64,000 bases of DNA from JAGVGT01 sp963807225 (GCA_963807225.1 CAWEAD010000005.1:930001-994000); one strand, 5' to 3'; positions 8,537 through 17,583 are shown, numbered from the stretch's first letter. Made by a program: numbers and translations. The notes: a model not told the origin generated them from the letters alone.

Positions 8537-9853
8537 ATGGATTTAACGGTAATATTGATTGCGGCGGCCCTGGGTCTTTACATGGCCTGGAATATCGGGG
8601 CCAACGACGTGGCCAACTCCATGGCCGATGCGGTTGGTTCCCGGGCTCTGTCGATCAAGCAGGCCGTGATTCTGGCCGGGATCTGCGAATTTGCCGGCGC
8701 GGTTCTGGTTGGTTCCCATGTCACCGATACGGTCCGCAAGGGGATAGTCAGCCCGACTGCCATTTCCGGGATCCCGGGGCTCCTGCCGGGTGAGCCGGCC
8801 GCAATCATCGTTCTCGGGATGACCGCGGCGCTGCTGTCCGCCGCCTTCTGGCTGCACTTCTCCTCGGCCACCGGGATGCCGGTTTCCACCACCCACTCCA
8901 TTGTCGGGGCGGTGGCAGGTTTCGGCATCGTCGCCGCCGGGATTGATTCGGTCAACTGGAACAAGATGGGGCAGATCGTCGCCAGCTGGTTCATTTCGCC
9001 GATCGCCGGCGGCATCCTGGCCTTTATCTTCTTCAAGTTTATCAGCCGTTTCATCCTGGGCCAGGAGCGCCCGGTGAAGGCGGCGCTGGTGCTGATGCCT
9101 TTCATCGTCTTTATCGCCTTCGCGGTGGTGACCATGGCGACGATCTGGAAAGGCTTAACCAATGTGACAGGTAATATCCCCTGGCTGACCGACGGGGTTA
9201 CCCTGGCCATCGCTCTCTTAATCGCCTTGCTGGCGGCGGTGATTTCCTATTTTATGCTCAAGAAGAGTTTGTTGCACAAGAGCAAGCTGCCCATCCCCAA
9301 ACAGCTGGAAGAGGTGGAGCGGGTCTTCACCCCCCTGGTGATCCTCACTTCCTGTTCGGTGGCCTTCGCGCACGGGGCCAATGACGTGGCCAACTCGGTG
9401 GGACCGCTGGCCGCCATAGTTCAAATCATTAAAACCGGGACCGTTGAGATGAAGGTGGGGGTGCCCTTCTGGATCATGGCTTTGGGCGGCGGCGGCATCG
9501 TCCTGGGGCTTGCCACTTATGGTTACAAGGTTATGCATACGGTCGGCACCAAGATCACCGAGATCACCCCCTCACGCGGGGTGGCGGCCGATGTGGCGGC
9601 CACCGCCGTGGTTCTGATCTGCACCAGGTTGAAACTGCCGATTTCCACCACCCATACCCTGGTGGGAGCGATCATGGGCATCGGTCTGGCCCGCGGCTTG
9701 AGCGGCATCAACCGTTCGGTGGCCCGCAAGATCTTCGGTTCCTGGCTCCTGACTGTTCCGGCTGCAGCCCTGCTGGCCATGTTTCTTTTTGTGGTCGGGC
9801 GCTATTTCTTCATGGAGCCGTTGCGGTTACTGATTCTGGCTGTGCCCGGCTGA
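8537..9853 (+). CDS. pit: Inorganic phosphate transporter, PiT family
   Basis: A 438-residue integral membrane phosphate permease of the PiT family (metal-phosphate/H+ or Na+ symport). The two mirrored family signatures are clear: GANDVANSMADAVGSRAL near residues 21-38 in the first half and GANDVANSVGPLAA near 281-294 in the second. TTHSIVGA and TTHTLVGA also recur. Multiple hydrophobic segments cover the length, with a short cytoplasmic loop before residue 260. It is preceded by the DUF47 regulator. Pit in this DUF47-pit form generally gives constitutive or low-affinity uptake; no pho-box-like signal was identified. Confidence 0.95.
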   Translation: MDLTVILIAAALGLYMAWNIGANDVANSMADAVGSRALSIKQAVILAGICEFAGAVLVGSHVTDTVRKGIVSPTAISGIPGLLPGEPAAIIVLGMTAALLSAAFWLHFSSATGMPVSTTHSIVGAVAGFGIVAAGIDSVNWNKMGQIVASWFISPIAGGILAFIFFKFISRFILGQERPVKAALVLMPFIVFIAFAVVTMATIWKGLTNVTGNIPWLTDGVTLAIALLIALLAAVISYFMLKKSLLHKSKLPIPKQLEEVERVFTPLVILTSCSVAFAHGANDVANSVGPLAAIVQIIKTGTVEMKVGVPFWIMALGGGGIVLGLATYGYKVMHTVGTKITEITPSRGVAADVAATAVVLICTRLKLPISTTHTLVGAIMGIGLARGLSGINRSVARKIFGSWLLTVPAAALLAMFLFVVGRYFFMEPLRLLILAVPG

Positions 9854-9932
9854 GGGTCATCTTTTAAGCCGATTCGGTTTTTTCCATCCCAGCGGCTCCG
9901 GGCTTTTTCTGCCGTCCACCATTAGACTTCCA

Positions 9933-10691
9933 TTATTCCCTTACCCGCGCCAGGGTCAGAACGCTGACCTCGTCGGCCCCGGACTTTTTCAAGATCCGGG
10001 CGCATTCGTTTACCGTAGTGCCGGTGGTGAAAACGTCGTCCACCAAAACTATCCTTTGTCCTTCCACCCGGGCCGGGTCCTTTACCGCAAAGGCTTTTTT
10101 CAGGTTTTGCCGCCGGGCTCGGCCGCTCAGGCTGGTTTGGGGCGCGGTGGGCCTGATGCGCAGGAGTATATCGGTCCGGATCAGTTTTCGCTGTTGCGGA
10201 AAAAAGGCCCGGGCCAGGAGCACGGCCTGATTATATCCGCGCTGCCGCAATTTGGCGGGATGGAGGGGGACCGGCAGGATCAGGTCGGGCGCGGAGAGCC
10301 AGGGGGGCTCCGGCAGTGCATCGAGCAGGGCCTTAAAACTGGTCAGGCCCCAGGTTTCTCCGTGGTATTTGAAACGGTGGATTACGGTATTGAAGGGTGG
10401 GGCGTAGATGGCCACGGCCCGCGCCATATTGAAGTGGTAATGGCCGGAAAGGCAGAGGCCGCAGAAGTGCGAATCCCCGGCCGCCTTCGGAAACTGGCGC
10501 CCGCATCCCGGACAAAGCGGACCGGTCAGCAATTCTACCCGGGCCAGACAATTCGCGCAAAACAGGGGTAGGTTTCCCGGCGCCACCGCTGTTCCGCAGG
10601 CAAGACAACGGGAGGGGAAGAGCAGTTCGAGAAAGGAGTTGCGCAGTTCCTGGAGAAATTGTTTCACGGGGAACGTGGATTCCCATAACAA
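9933..10691 (-). CDS. comF: ComF family phosphoribosyltransferase-like protein
   Basis: A 252-residue ComF/GntX family protein. The N-terminal part carries a zinc-ribbon-like cysteine set: CLACG near residue 33, CANC near 49, CPGCG near 61 and CGLC near 77. The C-terminal half is a type I phosphoribosyltransferase fold with the PRPP-binding motif IVLVDDVFTTGTT near 215. ComF is needed for single-stranded DNA handling during natural transformation in some bacteria, but most members are uncharacterised. The gene is convergent with pit and about 95 bases downstream of the helicase on the same strand. The true start could be a little later, as the first residues are not conserved. Confidence 0.88.
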   Translation of the reverse strand: MLWESTFPVKQFLQELRNSFLELLFPSRCLACGTAVAPGNLPLFCANCLARVELLTGPLCPGCGRQFPKAAGDSHFCGLCLSGHYHFNMARAVAIYAPPFNTVIHRFKYHGETWGLTSFKALLDALPEPPWLSAPDLILPVPLHPAKLRQRGYNQAVLLARAFFPQQRKLIRTDILLRIRPTAPQTSLSGRARRQNLKKAFAVKDPARVEGQRIVLVDDVFTTGTTVNECARILKKSGADEVSVLTLARVRE

Positions 10692-10787
10692 TTGATAAGA
10701 CTATTATAAGCTTTACCAGGTCGGCCGAGGATCAGCCGTAATAATCGGCCGACCAAGTGCTAAGCTAAAGGCAGGTTTGAAACCGAT

Positions 10788-12332
10788 TCAGCGTCCGGCC
10801 GGGCGCCGACCGGCTGGTCTGCCGCCGGAACGGGGGCGGGAGGAGGAGCGGCTGCTGCCACTGCGGCCGCGGGATTCCGGTTTCTTTTGCAGGTACTGCT
10901 CTTTTTCCAGGTGAACGGTACCCTTGGGCGGTTCGATCAGCAGTTCGGGCTCGGGGGTGGTGCAGGGTAGCTTGGCGCCGATGTAGGCCTCGATTTCAGG
11001 GATGTAGAAAGCTCCTTCCTCGCAGGCGAAGCTCACCGAGATGCCGCTGGCTCCGGCCCGGCCGGTGCGGCCGATCCGATGTACATAATCTTCCGCCTCG
11101 TAAGGCAGGGTGTAATTGACCACATGGCTGACCCCGTCGATGTGGATACCCCGGCCGGCCACGTCGGTGGCGACCAGCACCCGGATCTTGCCGCCCCGGA
11201 AATCCTCCAGGGTCTTGATCCTTCTGCCCTGGGGCACTTCGCCGGAGAGCATGGCGCAGGAAATATCGTTGCGCTTCAAGCGTTCGGTCAGGCGGCGGGT
11301 CTCGTCGCGGCGGTTGGTGAAGACGATGACCCGTTCCAGGTTGCTTTTAGTGATCAGATTGTAAAGCAGGGTGTACTTCTCCTTGGCGGTGACCAGGTAG
11401 ACCAACTGCTCGACGGTATCCACCGTGACCTGCTCGGGAGCGACATTGACCGTCACCGCCTTCTTGGTCCATTGCGAAGCCAGGTGGCTGACCTCTGGGG
11501 TGATGGTGGCGCTGAACATCAAGGTCTGGCGCTGTTCCTTGGGTGGGGTGGAGTTGACGATCTTGCGGACATCTGGAATGAAGCCCATATCCAGCATGCG
11601 GTCGGCCTCGTCGATCACCAGGATGCGAATCTGGTCCAGTCTGACGATCCTGTTGCGCAGAAAGTCGAGCAGTCGGCCGGGAGTGGCGACCACCAGATCG
11701 ACCAGGCCCCTTTCAAGCTGGTTTTGTTGCTTCTGATAGTCGATGCCGCCGTATACCGAGGCGATTACCAGGCCGGAATGACGGGCCAGATCCTCGGCGT
11801 CTCCGGCAATCTGCATCACCAGTTCCCTCGTTGGCGCCAGAACCAGGGCCAGGGGGGCGCCGATGGTCTGGGATCGACCCTGGACTAGTGCGCTCTGTAG
11901 GAAGGTAATTAAAAATGCGGCGGTTTTACCAGTGCCGGTCTGGGCCTGGCCGATCAGATCTTGACCGGCCAGGGTGACGGGCAGGGACTCGGCCTGGATC
12001 GGCGTGCAGTATTGAAAACCCAAGTCGGCGATGGCATGCATGACCTCGGGGGCCAGGTCAAAGTCGTGAAAGCGGGTTTTGCCCTCTTCAGGGGTGACCT
12101 GGAAGGAATCGGGGTTCCAGGGCTCGGCCTGGGTAGCAACCTGGCCGGTGATTTCGGATGGGGTGGTGGTAGGCTTTTTCTTCCGGCGGCGGCGTTTTTT
12201 CTTTCCGGACTCGGTATCATTTAGTGCCGGAGCGAGGGAGGGGCTGTTTTTGCCGGCGGTTGGGGCGACCTGATCGGGAGTGGCCGGTTTGCTGAGTTGA
12301 TTGCGGATGAAGGTTACAAATTTGCGGATCAT
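10788..12332 (-). CDS. DEAD-box ATP-dependent RNA helicase (RhlB/RhlE type)
   Basis: A 514-residue DEAD-box helicase that remodels RNA structures. Motifs occur in order: Q motif GFQYCTPIQAESLP, Walker A AQTGTGKTAAF, Ia PTRELVMQI, DEAD in VIDEADRMLDMGF, SAT in MFSATITPE, and motif VI HRIGRTGRAG. It has a lysine/arginine-rich N-terminal extension (KKKRRRRKKKP near residue 45) and a basic, glycine/serine/arginine-rich C-tail (about 485-514), both typical RNA-binding add-ons of RhlB/RhlE-like enzymes in degradosomes or cold response. It is monocistronic or leads into comF. The stretch upstream (12333-12645) is shared with the divergent lipoprotein gene. Confidence 0.95.
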   Translation of the reverse strand: MIRKFVTFIRNQLSKPATPDQVAPTAGKNSPSLAPALNDTESGKKKRRRRKKKPTTTPSEITGQVATQAEPWNPDSFQVTPEEGKTRFHDFDLAPEVMHAIADLGFQYCTPIQAESLPVTLAGQDLIGQAQTGTGKTAAFLITFLQSALVQGRSQTIGAPLALVLAPTRELVMQIAGDAEDLARHSGLVIASVYGGIDYQKQQNQLERGLVDLVVATPGRLLDFLRNRIVRLDQIRILVIDEADRMLDMGFIPDVRKIVNSTPPKEQRQTLMFSATITPEVSHLASQWTKKAVTVNVAPEQVTVDTVEQLVYLVTAKEKYTLLYNLITKSNLERVIVFTNRRDETRRLTERLKRNDISCAMLSGEVPQGRRIKTLEDFRGGKIRVLVATDVAGRGIHIDGVSHVVNYTLPYEAEDYVHRIGRTGRAGASGISVSFACEEGAFYIPEIEAYIGAKLPCTTPEPELLIEPPKGTVHLEKEQYLQKKPESRGRSGSSRSSSRPRSGGRPAGRRPAGR

Positions 12333-12645
12333 AGTTTACCTATTCCGGTTAACGATCCGAGACCGGTTGTTTTTTTGCTCAAAACGTGTGTCCTTCCGTG
12401 TGAAAGATGATGATCAATTAGTTGCGAACCCAACATTCTAGCTTAAAAATGGCGTACAGTCAAGGTCATGTGCGCTCTCCGCTGAAAAGAACCGGCCGAG
12501 CGGGAGCGCTTGCCGGAGACTCCGGAGCAATAGAATGATATGGAGCTAAACGGGCTTGGCAGCTGGAGAAGTTTGAAAGCAGGGCTCCCGGTGAAACCTG
12601 TGGCAGATCCTCGGCCGGGACGGGAGAATCCTAAAGGTGAAGACG
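12333..12645. other. Divergent intergenic region, helicase and lipoprotein promoters expected
   Basis: About 310 bases between the divergent helicase and lipoprotein genes. I see no gene, repeat or riboswitch I can name. The AAAGGTGAAG preceding the ATG at 12646 is a plausible ribosome-binding site for the lipoprotein. Confidence 0.5.
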
Positions 12646-13515
12646 ATGAACAGGTTATTGATATTGCCCACCATGCTGCTTCTCGGGTTGCCGGCCGGTT
12701 GCGCCACGTTGCCTTATCATTACGGGACCGATCGGGAAAATCCCGAATTTCAACAGATCCGGCCGGCGGAAGGCCAGGTGGATCGGGGGAGGCCGGTGAC
12801 CATTGTCGACGGATTGGGGCATTATGTCGTCTCCCTGCCCAGCAAGCTGATCCTGCTCAACTGGGAGGTGGATAACCACCGAATCTCCTCAGATACCGAG
12901 TCGGTCTTGACCGGATATCTGGCCGCCAACCAGCTGACCGGGGTCAAGATTCGTCTCAATCAGTATGCCCCCGGCGGCGAATGGCAAAGGTTGTTCAAAA
13001 ATTCCGAGATGCCGGGGTTTTTTAAATATACCGTCGGGATTGTCTCAACCTCGCTCTATACCGTCCTGCCCGGCCGCTTTTTCGGTGGCGACAATTACAA
13101 CCCCTATACCAACACCATCAATCTCTACTCGGACCTGCCGGCCATTGCCTTGCATGAGGCGGCCCATGCCAAGGATTATTCCGCCCGGAGTCGAGGGTTC
13201 CGGGGCTGGTATGCCTTGATGCGTCTTTTGCCACTGATGCCTCTCTGGCAGGAGGCCGAGGCCACCGGCGACGCGGTCGGCTACACCATCGAAAAAAAGA
13301 TGCCCGAGGACCGTAAGGAGTCCTATAAAGTGCTCTACCCCGCTTATGCCACCTACATTGCCGGCGAGGGTCTGCGCTGGGTATCGCTCGATCTTTGGGT
13401 TTCCTATGCGGCCCAGTTGGCGGTTGCCATCCCCGGTCACATAACCGGACGGATCAAGGCCGCTCTGGTGGTGGAGGAAGAGCAAGCAAGGGCGCAGGCT
13501 CGGCTGGACGAGTAA
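12646..13515 (+). CDS. Putative zinc-metalloprotease-like lipoprotein (HExxH)
   Basis: A 289-residue lipoprotein of unknown family. The start MNRLLILPTMLLLGLPAGC is a type II signal peptide with lipobox LPAGC (acylated Cys19), so the mature protein sits in the envelope. A metalloprotease-like HEAAH occurs near residues 169-173, followed about 30 residues on by EAEATGDAVG, which resembles the third-ligand glutamate region of gluzincins such as M48. That supports zinc binding but not a defined substrate. ATG 12646 is preferred over GTG 12637 because AAAGGTG lies at the right distance before it. It is convergent with a small STAS-like gene. Confidence 0.75.
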   Translation: MNRLLILPTMLLLGLPAGCATLPYHYGTDRENPEFQQIRPAEGQVDRGRPVTIVDGLGHYVVSLPSKLILLNWEVDNHRISSDTESVLTGYLAANQLTGVKIRLNQYAPGGEWQRLFKNSEMPGFFKYTVGIVSTSLYTVLPGRFFGGDNYNPYTNTINLYSDLPAIALHEAAHAKDYSARSRGFRGWYALMRLLPLMPLWQEAEATGDAVGYTIEKKMPEDRKESYKVLYPAYATYIAGEGLRWVSLDLWVSYAAQLAVAIPGHITGRIKAALVVEEEQARAQARLDE

Positions 13516-13545
13516 TATTAATCTCGGAGCGGCAATTTCAAGCTC

Positions 13546-13914
13546 TCAGCCGAGCAGCCATTCTTTCGCCTCGGTTCTGGTCTTGAAAATTTTAGTCTGA
13601 CTGGTCTGCTTGGCCAAATCGGCGAAAAGTTGATACATTTTGCCAAGGGTATAGGCGAAGGGATCGGTGGCGACGATGGCGTTTCTGCCGCCTACCCTGG
13701 AGTGGGAGAGATCTTTGACGAAACCGGCCAGATCCTCAACCTGGTCCAGGGTGGCGTTCGAGAGATCGGCCCCGGTCAGATCCCAGATCGTCATCTGGGT
13801 TGGCTGGCCGCTGTAGAATAGCTCCAGAACCTTTTTTACATCGGTCAGCTGAACCAGCCCCTCGCCGATGAACCAGGTCAGTTGCGCTTGTTGGTTGCTT
13901 TCAAATTTGATCAT
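13546..13914 (-). CDS. Small SpoIIAA/STAS-like protein
   Basis: A 122-residue cytoplasmic protein with a pattern seen in the SpoIIAA-like (STAS-related) families: a beta-rich N-terminus (MIKFESNQQAQLTWFIGEG), then the core TIWDLTGADLS near residue 42, a GRNAIVATDPFAY strand-helix near 77 and a helical end. The family has no firm role; many members accompany regulatory or chemosensory genes, but none is adjacent here. It is convergent with the HExxH lipoprotein gene, with only 30 bases between stops. Confidence 0.65.
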   Translation of the reverse strand: MIKFESNQQAQLTWFIGEGLVQLTDVKKVLELFYSGQPTQMTIWDLTGADLSNATLDQVEDLAGFVKDLSHSRVGGRNAIVATDPFAYTLGKMYQLFADLAKQTSQTKIFKTRTEAKEWLLG

Positions 13915-14086
13915 TTTTACGGGGTGAGGTGCTTTTTTGGAAAGATGGGTCGATCTTTAAAAGCAGTATATTTTCCCGTTCGGTTAAAAAGCAATCAGGC
14001 ACTTAAAAAAAGGATGCGGTCCCGGCCAAAACTTTTGTCGGGTAATAGAGAATTGCCTTCAGAAGTCCGATGAAAAACTCGCAAAT

Positions 14087-14170
14087 TTACCATGGTGAGG
14101 GGCACCCCTGAAAGGGGCATAGTGCTTCTGCGATGGAGCAGGTAAGCGACGTAGGTAGGGCCGTGTACAA
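14087..14170. repeat. Dispersed intergenic repeat, copy 1
   Basis: Lies in the gap 13915-14220, between the start of the STAS-like gene and the end of the phosphohexomutase gene. It has a small palindrome of the form CACCCCTGAAAGGGGCAT, then GGAGCAGGTAAGCGACG. The 53 bases from the palindrome through this core align at roughly three quarters identity with the copy at 41528-41605. A shorter core copy lies inside the V-ATPase operon at about 35254-35269. The rest of the gap shows nothing further that I can name. Confidence 0.5.
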
Positions 14171-14220
14171 CGGGCTGTGAGTTGGTGCCTTTAACCGACT
14201 GCAGTTGATTCGGCACTGTT

Positions 14221-15576
14221 TCAGGCTCTGATCAAATCCAGCAGTTCGGCGGTTTTGGCGGCCAGCAGTTCTCGGTCGCCTCGGGTTTCCACGTTAAGGC
14301 GCAGGAGCGGTTCGGTATTGGACTTGCGCAGGTTGAAGCGAAAGGCAGCAGTGGCGAAACTGAAACCGTCGGTGCGGTCGATCTCGCCCGTTTCCCCAGA
14401 GCAATAATTTTCGATGCGGCGGAGCACCTCATCCGGATCGGCCACGGTGCTGTTGATCTCGCCGCTGACCGGAAAGTCGGTGAGCATCTCGTCCACCATC
14501 TCCGAGAGTTTCCGGCCGGTTTTACTGATAATCTGGGCCACCAGCAGCCAGGGGATCATGCCCGAATCGCAGTAGGCGAAGTCGCGGAAGTAATGGTGGG
14601 CGCTCATCTCGCCGCCGTAGATGGCGTTTTCCCGCCGCATCCGCTCCTTGATGTAAGCGTGGCCGGTAACGCTCATGATCGGGATGCCGCCGGCCGCGCT
14701 GACGATCTTTTGGGTATTCCAGACCAGGCGCGGATCGTGGATGATCTTCTCGCCGGGATGGAGGGCCAAAATGGCCCGGGCCAGGAGGCCGACCAGATAG
14801 TAGCCTTCCAGGAAGCGGCCGTTCTCGTCGAAGAGGAAGCAGCGATCGAAATCGCCGTCCCAGGCCAGGCCGAAATCGGCCCCGGATTCCCTGACCGCCA
14901 GGGCGGTGGCCTCGCGGTTGTCTGGCAGCAGCGGGTTGGGGATGCCGTTCGGGAAGGTGCCGTCCGGCTCATAGTTGATCTTGATTAACTCGAAGGGCAG
15001 GTGCGGGGCCAGGGCGTCTAGAGTTGGACCGGCGCAGCCGTTGCCGGGGTTGGCCACGATCTTCATGGGCTTGAGTGCGGCCAGATCCACGTAGGTAAGC
15101 AGGTGCTCAAGGTAGGCGGGCCGGTTGTCGAAATTCCTCAGGCTGCCTGGTTGAGCGGCTTTTTCAAAGGTTCCGGTCGCGGTCTGTGTCTCGATCTCCC
15201 GCAGGCCGGAGTCAGCGCCGATGGGACGGGCTCCGGCCTGGACCAGCTTCAGGCCGTTGTAGTCGGCCGGGTTATGGCTGGCGGTGATCATCACGCCGCC
15301 GTCGGCCTCCAGATGCCAGGTCCCGAAGTAGACCTCTTCGGTGCCGCAGAGCCCCAGGTCAATCACCTCAACCCCGGATTCGGTCAAGCCCCGGGCCAGG
15401 GCGCGGCTCAGGGCCGGGCTGGAGAGACGGATGTCGTGGCCGATCACCATCTTCTTCGGGCGCAGATAGGCGGCGGTGGCCCGGCCGATCCGCTCGACCA
15501 GGTCCTCGTTCAGTTCATCCGGCATCCGGCCCCGGATGTCATAGGCCTTGAAGCATTTGAGGCGACTGGTGGGCAT
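14221..15576 (-). CDS. Phosphomannomutase/phosphoglucomutase
   Basis: A 451-residue alpha-D-phosphohexomutase that interconverts hexose-6-phosphate and hexose-1-phosphate for nucleotide-sugar, LPS or exopolysaccharide synthesis. Motifs in order: FKAYDIRG near residue 9, the phosphoserine loop ITASHNPADYNG near 97, metal site DGDFDRCF near 240, sugar-specificity loop GEMSAHHYF near 322 and phosphate-binding loop RKSNTEPLLRL near 418. GEMS is typical of enzymes acting on both mannose and glucose phosphates, such as AlgC. The length is normal for AlgC/ManB-type enzymes. It appears monocistronic, with no adjacent polysaccharide genes. Confidence 0.94.
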   Translation of the reverse strand: MPTSRLKCFKAYDIRGRMPDELNEDLVERIGRATAAYLRPKKMVIGHDIRLSSPALSRALARGLTESGVEVIDLGLCGTEEVYFGTWHLEADGGVMITASHNPADYNGLKLVQAGARPIGADSGLREIETQTATGTFEKAAQPGSLRNFDNRPAYLEHLLTYVDLAALKPMKIVANPGNGCAGPTLDALAPHLPFELIKINYEPDGTFPNGIPNPLLPDNREATALAVRESGADFGLAWDGDFDRCFLFDENGRFLEGYYLVGLLARAILALHPGEKIIHDPRLVWNTQKIVSAAGGIPIMSVTGHAYIKERMRRENAIYGGEMSAHHYFRDFAYCDSGMIPWLLVAQIISKTGRKLSEMVDEMLTDFPVSGEINSTVADPDEVLRRIENYCSGETGEIDRTDGFSFATAAFRFNLRKSNTEPLLRLNVETRGDRELLAAKTAELLDLIRA

Positions 15577-15707
15577 TGGTCATCCTTTAACTTTGAGAAG
15601 TGATAAAGTATTATGCTCTCGCGAAAAGTCGTTTTTACCACGGGGCATGCAGAGGAAGCAGATCAATACAATCGGGCCTCAGGCAAAAAGTCCCATTTTG
15701 TCATTCC

Positions 15708-15783
15708 CGAGGGAGTAATCGGGAATCCAGATCTTCGATGGTCCATGGTGCTCTGGATTCCGGCGTCCGCAGGAACGACCTGA
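15708..15783. repeat. REP-like inverted repeat
   Basis: An imperfect inverted repeat beginning GTCATTCCCGAGGGAG and ending with a diverged GGATTCC...GGAACGACC arm. It has the form of the GTCATTCCCG...GGAATGAC palindromic elements scattered through many proteobacterial genomes. It occupies the gap between the phosphohexomutase and YkgJ-type genes. Related fragments of the same style appear near 17930-17990 and 22212-22250. Confidence 0.6.
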
Positions 15784-15835
15784 AAAACCGGCGTTAGCAA
15801 AGATTCATCCTAATGATAACCATAATGGCGATTCA

Positions 15836-16426
15836 ATGACAACAAGTCTACTGACTCAAGAACTGGCCGCCCGCCTGACCGATCTTTATGCCAGGATGGA
15901 AGCGGCCTACGACCGGGTGGCCGGTGAACTGGCATTTTCCTGCACCGGTTGCCCGGATAATTGCTGCGATAGTTTTTTTCTCCACCACACGGTGCTGGAA
16001 TGGAGTTATCTCTGGCTGGGGTTGGGCGGGCTGGGCTCAGATCACCAGGCCCGGATCAGGAGAAGGGCCGAGCAGTACCTGGCCGGGGCGGCTGGCGCCA
16101 TGGCCCGCCGGGAGCGGCCCCAGATCATGTGCCCCTTGAACGAGCAGGGTTTGTGTTCCCTTTACGGTCATCGCCTGATGATCTGCCGGATGCACGGCGT
16201 GCCCTCTTCGTTCACCATGCCGGACGGGCGGCGTCAGGAGTTCCCCGGCTGCTTCCGCTGCCAGGAACTGACCGCCGGCCGCGAAAATATCCCGCAAGTC
16301 GAGCGCACCGAACTCTACCGGGAACTGGCCGAGCTGGAGCGGGAACTGCTGACCGTCTCCGGCCGGCGCGGTCCCCGGGTCAAGATGACCATCGCCGAGA
16401 TGATCCTGGCCGGCCCGCCGAAATGA
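15836..16426 (+). CDS. YkgJ-type cysteine cluster protein
   Basis: A 196-residue protein of the YkgJ/CxxCxxCC zinc- or iron-chelating family. The cysteines lie in the expected order: CTGCPDNCC near residues 39-47, then CPLNEQGLC near 101-109, CRMHG near 120 and CFRC near 139-142, which can form one metal centre. Family members are small soluble proteins of unknown activity. The N-terminal half contains a short Trp-rich helix around the metal site. It is followed by a perfect-looking hairpin at 16428-16461 that may end its transcript. Confidence 0.8.
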   Translation: MTTSLLTQELAARLTDLYARMEAAYDRVAGELAFSCTGCPDNCCDSFFLHHTVLEWSYLWLGLGGLGSDHQARIRRRAEQYLAGAAGAMARRERPQIMCPLNEQGLCSLYGHRLMICRMHGVPSSFTMPDGRRQEFPGCFRCQELTAGRENIPQVERTELYRELAELERELLTVSGRRGPRVKMTIAEMILAGPPK

Positions 16427-16427
16427 A

Positions 16428-16461
16428 GCAGGATCCGGCCTTGATCAGGGCCAGATCCTGC
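16428..16461 (+). terminator. Hairpin directly after the YkgJ-type gene
   Basis: Arms GCAGGATCCGGCC and GGGCCAGATCCTGC flank a seven-base loop, overlapping the region right after the stop codon. The stem is long and GC-rich. There is no U-run after it, so intrinsic termination is possible but not certain. Confidence 0.45.
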
Positions 16462-16548
16462 GGACCGGCAATGACCGCGTTCTTTCTGCCGAGAAAAGTA
16501 TAAAAGCCTGACCGTTCTACTCACGGCGCTGCCTGCCTTTGCCATCGG

Positions 16549-16908
16549 TCAGACAATCGTTTTTGACTGCCTGTACAAAGCCTCGCCGGCTGCCTCGAGC
16601 TTCTCGAGCCACATCCGCATGAGCAGGTCAAGATCCTCCGCTGGGTCATAGCCTGCCTCAGTCGATGGCTCCAGTTGGTCCAGGATCTCGAAGGTGAATG
16701 CCTCCGACCCGAGCTCGTTCCAGTCCTTCTGCAATACCCGGTCCGGGTGCGCGCCATGCTTGAGCTGAAAACGCTGACGATTGAGCAGGCCCGGAAGATT
16801 CCGGCTTGCCCCCACCACCGACCTCCCGTTGACGTTGTTGCGTACCCGATACACCCCGGCTGGTCGAGGCGTCTCTTTGTAATTGCGAATCAAGTCTCGA
16901 CGATCCAT
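16549..16908 (-). CDS. GIY-YIG-like small protein
   Basis: A 119-residue protein resembling small bacterial GIY-YIG family members (LuxR-independent type often annotated as GIY-YIG nuclease family). The first strand reads AGVYRVRNNVNGRSVVGAS, matching the GIY...YIG pattern with GVY and VVG replacements. An arginine (NRQRF) follows and a FEILDQLEP stretch, the usual position of the catalytic glutamate, lies near residue 76. Because the tyrosines are partly replaced, catalytic activity is uncertain. It starts after a GGGAGAG ribosome-binding site and lies 60 bases downstream of the DUF2239 gene on the same strand, probably in one transcript. Confidence 0.75.
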   Translation of the reverse strand: MDRRDLIRNYKETPRPAGVYRVRNNVNGRSVVGASRNLPGLLNRQRFQLKHGAHPDRVLQKDWNELGSEAFTFEILDQLEPSTEAGYDPAEDLDLLMRMWLEKLEAAGEALYRQSKTIV

Positions 16909-16968
16909 GCACTCTCTCCCTGCAAGGTTACCATGGCTGCACTCTAATGCCAGTGCCTATGCACTCCC

Positions 16969-17583
16969 TCACCCTCGAGACTCGAAGGCAGCCTCGGCAA
17001 GCTTTCGGGCATGATCCCGGACATCGACCGGCCATGCAGTCATTAGATTTTCGAAACGTTCAGGGTCTCCGGCGAATAAAGCCCTGGTCGCCTCCTCGAA
17101 TCCCGGCAGGTCACCGGCCATGGCGGACAGGAATCTGTAAGTGACCTCTTGGGCACGACGGACCTTATCCCGCTTGCTGTTATCGCGCCTCGCCTCTTCG
17201 ACAAGCTTGCGAAGAGCGACAGAGGCGCCACCCGGCTGACTGTTTAACCAGTCCCAATGTCTCGGCAGCAAGGTGACTTCCCGGGAAACCACACCAAGTT
17301 TAGGGCGGCCCGGGCCGCGTTGCGGGCTTTGCGCCATATTTGGCTCGGTGGCCGCCCCGCTCTTCGCTGTCGGTTCCGCCAACCTGTTGAGGACATCTTC
17401 CACAGTTCCACGAAAATCGACCTCGATAATCTCGCTGGTAAGATCGTCAAAAATAAGGATCGGCGCCTGTGAATCTCCACCGATGATCTCTTTAACTTTC
17501 CTGGCTACCTCCGGGAGGTTTCCGGAAGCGATACAGCGGCTGTTGTCAAAGGCGGTGCAACTTTTTAGATCTGGCTCGGCCAT
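16969..17583 (-). CDS. DUF2239 family protein
   Basis: A 204-residue member of DUF2239, a family of unknown function. It begins MAEPDLKSCTAFDNSRCIASG, a family-like opening, and its conserved centre reads GRPKLGVVSREVTLLPRHW followed by SQPGGASVALRKLVEEAR. That part may be a helix-turn-helix-like or nucleic-acid-binding segment. I prefer the ATG at 17583, with a GGAGG 11 bases upstream, over the TTG at 17679 that also opens the frame. Upstream sits a strong sigma-70-like promoter on this strand with two palindromic operator-like sites (17693-17738), so the DUF2239/GIY-YIG pair is probably repressed by a dedicated regulator not in this window. Confidence 0.82.
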   Translation of the reverse strand: MAEPDLKSCTAFDNSRCIASGNLPEVARKVKEIIGGDSQAPILIFDDLTSEIIEVDFRGTVEDVLNRLAEPTAKSGAATEPNMAQSPQRGPGRPKLGVVSREVTLLPRHWDWLNSQPGGASVALRKLVEEARRDNSKRDKVRRAQEVTYRFLSAMAGDLPGFEEATRALFAGDPERFENLMTAWPVDVRDHARKLAEAAFESRG

